A stretch of DNA of 25,141 nt from Nemertoderma westbladi (lineage: Eukaryota > Xenacoelomorpha > Nemertodermatida > Nemertodermatidae): positions 1-25,141 of the forward strand of contig JAUCBJ010004667.1 in assembly GCA_032718475.1 (NCBI GenBank), read 5' to 3'. Below the pieces are notes generated by a model. The model was given only the letters and a program-made list of their open reading frames with translations. It made no database searches and was not told where the DNA came from. This document shows positions 8,701-17,700 of the stretch, piece by piece (position 1 is the first letter of the stretch; every line of letters starts with the position of its first letter). The position numbers and the translations under genes were made by a program.

Positions 8701-11700
8701 CCTAATAGCCTCATTCTCCAGCGGCAGCGCCGGCGGGCTCGATGGTATGAGACCTCAGATATTAAAAGATCTCACCGGCCCCACCTCTGGGATGTCTGGA
8801 AATCGTCTTCTGGGTGCCATCGCGAAATTCATTGGCATAACACACGCCGGGAAAGTTCCAGATAAAATTGGACCAACTTACTTCGGAGCCAATCTGCTAG
8901 CATTTACGAAGAATTTCGGTGGCATCCGGCCAATCGCCGTAGCCAATACCTGGTGTAGACTAAGTGCCAAATATGCCAGCCACACAGTCAAAGACCAGCG
9001 CATCGAATCTTAAGGCCACATCCAGTTTGGAATAGGAACAAATAATGGGGCAGAGGCTGCAGCCCACGCGACCCGGTCCTTGATATCTTCAACGAACGCT
9101 CCCAACACGGTGTTGCTGAAGGTAGATTTTAGCAGTGCCTTCAATTCACTTCGACGTGATGCCATCCTTGAGACTGTGGCGAGGAAGTATCCCAGCATAT
9201 ATAACTATACGTTGGCTGCCTATGGTAACTCAAGCTTTCTATTTCACGGTGATGAAATCTTAGTCTTTGATAAAGGAGCCCAACAAGGTGACCCCGAGGG
9301 ACCCCCTCTCTTCGGAGACATGATCAACAACACCATCCACTCATTGAAATACGATTTCAACATATGGTATCTTACGATCGTAACATGGCAGGATTGTATA
9401 CCGTTGTTCTAGACGATCTGAGAACGATAATTGTGGAAGGGAAGAAACTCGGCCTCACCCTAAACCCCTCGAAGTGCGAGCTATTTTTTCTGGGTCCAGT
9501 GTCTGACGATGATCGAGCCCGGATTCAGGAAGATTTCAATAGAGTTTGTGGTGGAAAGATCCAGTTACCTTCAGCTGACCAACTGATTATGCTAGGGGCC
9601 CCAATCGGATCCGAGGCTATAGAGTCCTGTCTGACTGACAAGATAAACGACTTGGCCTTGAATAGCGACCGGCTTCATCTCCTCGACAGCCACCATGGAT
9701 TCTTCTTGCTTAGGAACTCTTTCGCAATCCCTCGCCTGCTATATTACCTCCGCTCTGCTCCATGTTTTTCGTTTCCCCAGCTTCTGGAAAGATATGACGA
9801 TACACTGCGGTCTGCGTTGGTGAAAATAGGAAACGTCGGAATCAATGACAGTTCATGGATACAGGCCTGTTTACCAGCTCGTTCAGGCGGGTTGGGCCTA
9901 AGCTCAGCCATACAGCCCGCCCCTTCTGCCTATCTGGCTTCTGCGGCTGCATGTGCTGAACTTCTGGCTGTCTTTTCACCGCCACTGCGCCTACTCCATC
10001 TCAAAACACCTTAACTGATCACGCCTATGAGCTCTGGAAGAGATCGGTGGCCACCGATTGCGAGCAACCTTCAGTGTCCTCTGTAAACATGCAGAAGACT
10101 TGGACAAACCCGATCCACGAAGAGAACCTCGCGTCACTTCCCCGCACCGCTTCTCCAAAGAATATCGCTCGACTAAACTCTTTAGATGACCCTGTCGCCG
10201 GTTGCTGGATAGACGCGCTACCATCGTCGTCGCTAGGTTTAAAGCTAACTGACAGTCAGCTCCGCATCTCAATCGCTACTCGACTAGGCTGTCGAGTCAC
10301 AGAACAACACACATGCGCCAGATGCGGTAAGGAAGTCGATACCGACGGCCTACATGGCCTGTCCTGCCAGAGGAGCTTGGGGCGGATTCCGCGCCACACG
10401 GCGCTAAATGACATCATAAAGCGCGCACTCTCCAGCTGTGGTGTTCCGTCCATCCTGGAGCCGCCCAGGCCTCTGTCGAACGGACGGTAAACGCCCAGAC
10501 GGCATGACCCTCATCCCTTGGTCGCGCGGTAAGTCCCTGACGTGGGACGCGACGGTCGTAGACCCTCTAGCGCCCAGCCATCTCGCTACCAGTCTATCCG
10601 CAGGAGGTCGTGTTGCCGAGGGGCAAGAAGAGTCCAAATCCAGAAAGTACGAAGAACTAGTAGACCGAGGATACCTCTTCGCTCCAGTTGCCTTCGAAAC
10701 GCTTGGCCGGCCAGGACCAGCAACAACGTCATTCCTGAAAGAGGTCGGCAGGAAGATTCGACAAGCAACACAGGAACCCCGGTCTCATCGATTCCTGCTG
10801 CAAAGACTCCTGATAGCCATCCTAATCGGCAACTCGGCCTCGATCCTAGGAACTGTAGACTCCACTAACAATAGCGGCCTCTTCGACATACTTGAAGAAC
10901 ATTCTATTCGTTGAATCCTATTTAATTCTATTGTTTAAACCTATCTATCAATCTATAAGCTAAGGTTCCACTGTATGCTGTAGCGATAATTTTGTAATTT
11001 GTGTTATCGTTAAATGCTATGTTCGGTTGATTTAAAAAAAAAATGGAGTGTTATCATAATCTGGAATATTTTGTTTATCCAAATACGTAGCGGGGCAACA
11101 ATGCATTACATCTTCAATCATACTGTTATGTAGCTATTCATACATTTAAAAAATGTTCCAGAATATGGTTTATTTATTAAATAGAATAAAATAACCTCGC
11201 GCAGGTGCAAATCCATGCAACATTTGAACGCCCATATCTCAGCTATTTTTCAACGAAATTCAAATTGTGTTACATATTTGGAATCCTTGAAGAGCTAGCT
11301 TTCCATAAGGTAGAAGAATACCTGCGGTGTAACTGGTGTAATATCGCTGGAGACACTTTTTTTTGTAGCTAAAGATTGAAAGCAAAAATAAAAATTCTGG
11401 CTCACCCAGTCAGGTCGGGAGGTGAAACTATCTCTGTTTCAAATTTCATGCAATCTCATTAAGATTTGTAGAAAAATTAGGGGGGGGGGGGGGGGGGTGT
11501 CACTGAATCACGACACTATATTCTAGGACATGGTGTATTTAGTTTGTGAAAAAATAACTATACTTGCTTACATCACCTAAATATTACAATCACTGTGATT
11601 GATATTATTGTTAAAAAATTATTATTATTGTTTTTGTTTTAGCCCGGGATTCCGGAAATACCGACAATACAAACGCAGAGCCACCCGGCGTTGACAATTC

Positions 11701-14700
11701 CGCAGGAACAAACAGCGTGGAAGCATCAGCCGATGGAATCTACACGTGGACAGACCGATTTGGTAGAGGTCGTGGTGGCCCCTCTAGTGGAGGAAGGGGG
11801 CGGTCACGGGGTGGAGGCGGGAGTCGTGTTGGGAGAGGATCAAGGTAAGGAACGGCAGGGATGCTACTGGATGAGGAACAGTTGGAACGCTACTAGGTAA
11901 GGAACGGCTGGAACTCTACTAGGTAAGGAACAGTTGGTACTCTATTAGGTAAGGAACAGTTGGAACTCTGCTAGGTAAGGAACAGTTGGAACTCTAGTAA
12001 GTAAGGAACAGTTGGAACTCTATTAGGTAAGGGACAGTTGGAACTCTATTAGGTAAGGGACAGTTGGAACTCTACTAGGTAAGGAACAGTTGGAACTCTA
12101 CTAGGTAAGGAACAGTTGGTACTCTAATAGGTAAGGAACAGTTGGAACTCTACTAGGTAAGGAACAGTTGGAACTCTACTAGGTAAGGAACAGTTGGTAC
12201 TCTACTAGGTAAGGAACAGTTGGAACTCTATTAGGTAAGGAACAGTTGGAACTCTATTAGGTAAGGAACAGCTGGAACTCTACTAGGTAAGGAACAGTTG
12301 GAACTCTATTAGGTAAGGAACAGTTGGAACTCTACTAGGTAAGGAACAGTTGGAACTCTACTAGGTAAGGAACAGTTGGTACTCTAATAGGTAAGGAACA
12401 GTTGGAACTCTACTAGGTAAAGAACAGTTGGAACTCTATTAGGTAAGGGACAGTTGGAACTCTACTAGGTAAGGAACAGTTGGTACTCTAATAGGTAAGG
12501 AACAGTTGGAACTCTACTAGGTAAAGAACAGTTGGAACTCCATTAGGTAAGGAACAGTTGGAACTCTATTAGGTAAGGAACAGCTGGAACTCTACTAGGT
12601 AAGGAACAGTTGGAACTCTATTAGGTAAGGAACAGTTGGAACTCTATTAGGTAAGGAACAGCTGGAACTCTACTAGGTAAGGAACAGTTGGAACTCTACT
12701 AGGTAAGGAAGAGTTGGAACTCTACTAGGTAAGGAACAGTTGGAACTCTACTAGGTAAGGAAGAGTTGGAACTCTACTGGGTAAGGGACAGTTGGAACTC
12801 TATGAAGTAAGGAACAGCTGGAACTCTACTAGGTAAGGAACAATTGGAACTCTACTAGGTAAGGAACAGTTGGTACTCTACTGGGTAAGGAACAGTTGGA
12901 ACTCTACTGGGTAAGGAAGAGTTGGAACTCTACTAGGTAAGGAACAGTTGGAACTCTATTAGGTAAGGGACAGTTGGAACTCTAGTAAGTAAGGAACAGT
13001 TGGTACTCTACTAGGTAAGGAACAGTTGGTACTCTACTGGGTAAGGAACAGTTGGAATTCTACTAGGTAACGAACAGTTGTTGGAACTCTATTAGGTAAG
13101 GAACAGTTGGAACTCTACTGGGTAAGGAACAGTTGGAATTCTACTAGGTAAGGAACAGTTGGAACTCTACTGGGTAAGGAAGAGTTGGAACTCTACTAGG
13201 TAAGGAACAGTTGGAACTCTATGAAGTAAGGAACAGCTGGAACTCTACTAGGTAAGGAACAATTGGAACTCTACTAGGTAAGGAACAGTTGGTACTCTAC
13301 TGGGTAAGGAACAGTTGGAATTCTACTGGGTAAGGAACAGTTGGAATTCTACTAGGTAAGGAACAGTTGGAACTCTACTGGGTAAGGAAGAGTTGGAACT
13401 CTACTAGGTAAGGAACAGTTGGAACTCTATTAGGTAAGGGACAGTTGGAACTCTAGTAAGTAAGGAACAGTTGGTACTCTACTAGGTAAGGAACAGTTGG
13501 TACTCTACTGGGTAAGGAACAGTTGGAATTCTACTAGGTAACGAACAGTTGTTGGAACTCTATTAGGTAAGGAACAGTTGGAACTCTACTGGGTAAGGAA
13601 CAGTTGGAATTCTACTAGGTAAGGAACAGTTGGAACTCTACTGGGTAAGGAAGAGTTGGAACTCTACTAGGTAAGGAACAGTTGGAACTCTATTAGGTAA
13701 GGGACAGTTGGAACTCTAGTAAGTAAGGAACAGTTGGTACTCTACTAGGTAAGGAACAGTTGGAACTCTATTAGGTAAGGGACAGTTGGAACTCTACTAG
13801 GTAAAGAACAGTTGGAACTCTACTAGGTAAGGAACAGCTCTACTAGGTAAGGAACAGTTGGAACTCTATTAGGTAAGAAGCAGAGTAACAGACCCTATAT
13901 CACATAGGAGGTATCTCATTGGTTCCCCCAAGCTTGACACTAGAGCAAAGTCGCCTCCGCTTTGCAGGACATTGCTTTCGCCGTGATGACCAGCCAGTGC
14001 ATAATCTTGTGCTTTGGCAGCCTCATGGACTGAATAAGCATGGTGGGCAGCCCATGACTTTCTTGAGACGCATCTTAAAGGACACTGGCCTTGAAGATGC
14101 GGATGATGTAGCAAATGTCATGGGTGATAGGGAGTTGTGGCTGGGCAATTTTGTCGACAAGCCGGCACAGCATTCTTAAAAATGCAGCATGCCGATCCTA
14201 GTAGTAGTAGTAGGTAAGAAACAGTTGGAAATTCTGCGCCTTAGAGAGGTCATTTCTGGACTTCCGAATTCTGTAGCCAGTCAGTCAGGGGTCTTTTTCC
14301 TGTTTCGAGGGTATATACAGGAACTGTTTCTGCAACTGCTTCTGTGATAACAGAATAGCCCCCACAGTGATCTGCCGCTTCAGGGGCGAGAGCCCCATAC
14401 GGTTCCTATTGCTCAGCTATAGTGTATATAGTGTGAATCTGGATTAACACTATTGCTATAGACCCAGGGCGATGTAGATAATTGATGTAGAAGACTTGTT
14501 TAATGTCACCCAGGGACGTAAATCATGTATGTTGATTGTTAATCCACTCCATCAGTAGCTGCTTGTACATTGTGTTAGAAATGTTCCACCTCCTCAACTT
14601 GGGCAATACTAGTTGGAGAATAGCACACAATCAGAACGACCTTAGGAAACTTCTTAGCAAGTCTTCCAGAACATGAGAAGTGGCAACGGATGATGTGGTT

Positions 14701-17700
14701 GGAGATTTTGTCCATTTTGTCCAAGGCTGCATGTGCAGTTGGATTCATCAATAGACCAATTCTACCATTGTCTTGTCACTATCATCTGCTGATGCGAGGG
14801 CGAGTCGCCAACCGCCCCCCATGTCCTTAATCAGAACCTCATCAGTCTGTCCAGTCCGCATTCCATGCTCTTGAATACTTACTGCGCTAAGGGAAAGCTT
14901 ATCTGCCAACGCAGTGTCGCATTGGGGACCCGAATGTTAGGGTGTTAACTGAGGCTCTAGTGATTTGTCTCAGGTTTACCAAAGGCATGGTTGGTCGGGG
15001 TGGAACGTGAGATTATCCTCCAAATCCAGAATCCCTCTCCCCCTCACAATCTGGCCTCCCTGGTGACTCTGGTTCGGGCCAGAAAGGTCTTCGGGAAAGG
15101 GACTCACATAATTGTTGGCCGCTCTCTCTCCAGTAAGGGGTGAGACAGGCATCAGGTCAGGAGATAACTGTCGCCTGTGAGACCAAAGTTGTGTTCGGTA
15201 ATTCCACTGGCCTCTAATGCCCGACCTCCGCGTTTCTAATGTAATCCATAGTGGGGATGGGGGGTGCTTCTTGCCGAATCTGCACTCGGGGCAAAATACC
15301 ACACCCAGGGGTGCCATTCCACAGGGCGAATGTCGCAGTTGAGTCACATATGGAGCCCATCACCCAGACCTACAGTCTCTGAAGCACACATGACCCACCA
15401 TTGGCCATGTAGCTCATCTGCTGGGCTGGGCCATGCCCTGTACCCTGCTGCCAGGTGCAGGTTCTAGTATAGGTTAGGAACATATAGAACTCCACTGTGA
15501 GGTACAGCTTTGGAACTCTATTAGGGAGGTAAGGTGGCACTCTAATGTTTACCTTAGTAGATTTAGATTGGAAAGTTTATTGATTTTTATAATTATTATT
15601 ATTGATTGAAATTATATTGATTTTTCAATTTTTTTTAATTAATTTTCAGTCAATGTGGACCCCCCACTCGCTGTTTGTACGAGTTAATATATTTACTATT
15701 ATTATTTGTAGAATTTCGTTTTCGTTTATTTTCTACAGTTCCAGTCGGGGCGGAGGTAGATTCCACTCTCGACCGCCAGGTGGCGACGATGTTTTCTCCT
15801 CCGGTAAGATTGACACATGGGACGCGAGTGAATCTAGACGACCGGAACAACCCGCACCGGAAACGGTGACTTTCGGCACCGAAGATTGGTCCGCGGCGGA
15901 AGACTGGACAGCCAGCGACGACTGGACAGGTGAGAGATAGTGGATTGGATATCATATTGGAGATGGAGAGGGAGGGGGAGGGGGGGGGGTATTTTGTTGA
16001 TGACCAACATACTCATTTTGCGGTGATTCTATCTCATTCGAAACACAATTTGTTTATCACGATCACCCCTAACTATTTTGGCAATATGTCGTAACTTCTT
16101 AGTTCCTGAGGGTGTCTTACAACAAATATTATTTTTTGGTCTGATTTCCTGCACCCCTGATGTTTTATGGAGTAAATGGGGAATTCTGTTTTCTTTGGGG
16201 AGCTTTTCTCTCGCAGAAGATTTTTTTTGAACCCACCTTATTCTGCTTTCATGTATTGTAGTTTCCACTCGTTGAAAAACTTACCAACGTTTGTAAAACT
16301 CAACCATTTGGACAGAATATGAACTTTCTGCGTTTGGCGCTTACTGTATTAAATTTTATCGCGTAGTAGTCCTTTACTTTACTCCTCGCCTTTTTTACTA
16401 GCAATAAATAACTTAATTATTTATCAATTGATTTTATCACCTTATGAAACTGCATGAACCTGCTTGTTAATTAATTACCGGAGTTTAACTTTTTTGGATG
16501 TAAGAAGTGGACTTACTTTCCCATATCTGATTTATTTGCTTTGTCTGTTTTAGGAGAACTAACTGAACGGAGTATAGTGTTTGAACGCACGGCTCCCACA
16601 GTGATTAATCTGGAACAGACGCCCGCATTACCATTGTTAACAGGAGCCTCAACCAACGGAGACACAACTGCTGTTCCGCCCAACCAAGCAGAATTAACAG
16701 CAGACCCCGCCATACAATCACTGGGCCCAAGTATGGCATCTAAAAGGCCAACAGCTGAAAGGTGGGCGATCCAACAACAAAATGATTTGAAGACAAATAA
16801 TACTGTTTTATGGTACTGGGAACCTCCAATTATTAGCATAGCTAACCAATGTTGGCGCCTGGAGGGGCGGGGGGGGGGGGGGGTTGTCTTGTTATTAAAT
16901 TTTGATAGCAAAAATATGCAATCCCAATTTCCTGATCTCTGAATTTCCGAGAAGTCTATAATCCCGCAAATTGGAAATGACTTTACGACTTTAGTAAACC
17001 TTGTGTTATTGTTTTTCTTTCTTTATAGCAACCAATCAAACAACGACATTATGTCTATGTTGCACCGTGCTGTAACTAAAGGCCCAGCCTCTGTCCATAG
17101 TCTATCTACTGACAACAGTTCGGCTCTTCTCGGGCAGATTGGCGCCTTGAAACTGGGTAGTGTTGAATCGCCAATCCGCGTAAATGAACCAACACAGGTC
17201 CCTGCGGTAAGTTACAGTTTGTTGTATTTTATTTAATGCGGTTTTTCACAGAATTCAGCTATTGGTTTAAGTTTTAAGTTTATTTTTTATTAAGTTTTTA
17301 GTTTAAGTTTTTCGGTCACTAAAACTTGCACGTGTGAATCAGCCATGGGTCTACGCTTTGAGCGCCGTGTTGGAAATTATAGTGGCAGCGTTGTTGATTT
17401 TTATCAAATGTTGCAGGTGGAATACGATTTCGTAGTATTATTCATAGACAGCTCCGGAGAGTCTTGATAATATAATAATTTTACACAGTTATTCTCTGTA
17501 TTTCTTTTTTTTTTTTTTTCTCTGTATTATTATATCATTTCACTATAATACCCGTGTACTGTTTATTAGCAAAATATGACATCATAAAATAATTTGGTCA
17601 CCAATGTAGTTTTAAATGTGACACAAACCAGAAACCACTACATATATAAAATGTGAAAATTTCACTGTTTTGATGAGAATCACATTAAATATTAGCATAT

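Larger units (their letters stand above)
7795..11537. mobile_element. Inverted-repeat transposon with C17/G18 runs, split by a retrotransposon
   Basis: The tips TACACCATGTCCCAGAATAT (7795-7814) and ATTCTAGGACATGGTGTA (11520-11537) are inverse copies. Just inside are a C17 run (7839-7855) and a G18 run (11480-11497). The arms stay homologous for about 400 bp, through TTTCACCTCCCGACC, TTTTTGCTTTCAATCTTTAG, AGCTGAGATATGGGCGTTCA and TATTTTATTCTATTTAATAA. Without the insertion at 8213-11052 and one copy of its target duplication the element would be about 890 bp. It has no transposase and lies in the intron between the GRKKK and RGG exons. A second partial tip (ACACCATGTCCCAGA, 7771-7785) precedes it. 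Confidence 0.85.
11845..15738 (+). other. Intron 3, 3.9 kb, filled by a minisatellite and retrotransposon relics
   Basis: GTAAGG at 11845 to TACAG at 15738. It begins with the 26-bp array, followed by an RTE-like 3' end, a largely antisense RTE-like 5' region, and decayed array copies at 15465-15545. The last 190 bases are AT-rich and contain the pyrimidine-rich acceptor. Confidence 0.8.

Noticed and set aside
7795-11537. A TIR transposon that natively encodes a reverse transcriptase
   Set aside because: The coding part is bounded by a perfect 10-bp direct repeat and starts without a Met, and the sister element at 3544-4785 has a matching interior without it. It is a nested retrotransposon.
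11867-13877. CRISPR-like or spacer-containing array
   Set aside because: The units are contiguous 26-bp variants with no unique spacers, in an animal intron.
13869-14212. Extra exon of the host gene at 13919-14179
   Set aside because: The protein matches the C-terminus of RTE-type retrotransposons and ends in a TAG-repeat tail.
13878-15464. A single retrotransposon with a twin-priming 5' inversion
   Set aside because: Twin priming would put the inverted 5' part upstream of the 3' part; here it is downstream and separated by an array unit.
16845-16890. Fifth copy of the homopolymer transposon end, from the G15 tract
   Set aside because: Neither the tip nor the TTTGTAGAAAAATT inner sequence is present beside the G-run.
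16762-16942. Extension of the 16554 exon through the G-run to the stop at 16942
   Set aside because: The GT at 16762 restores phase with the next exon. The read-through protein gains no family similarity and crosses a G15 tract.
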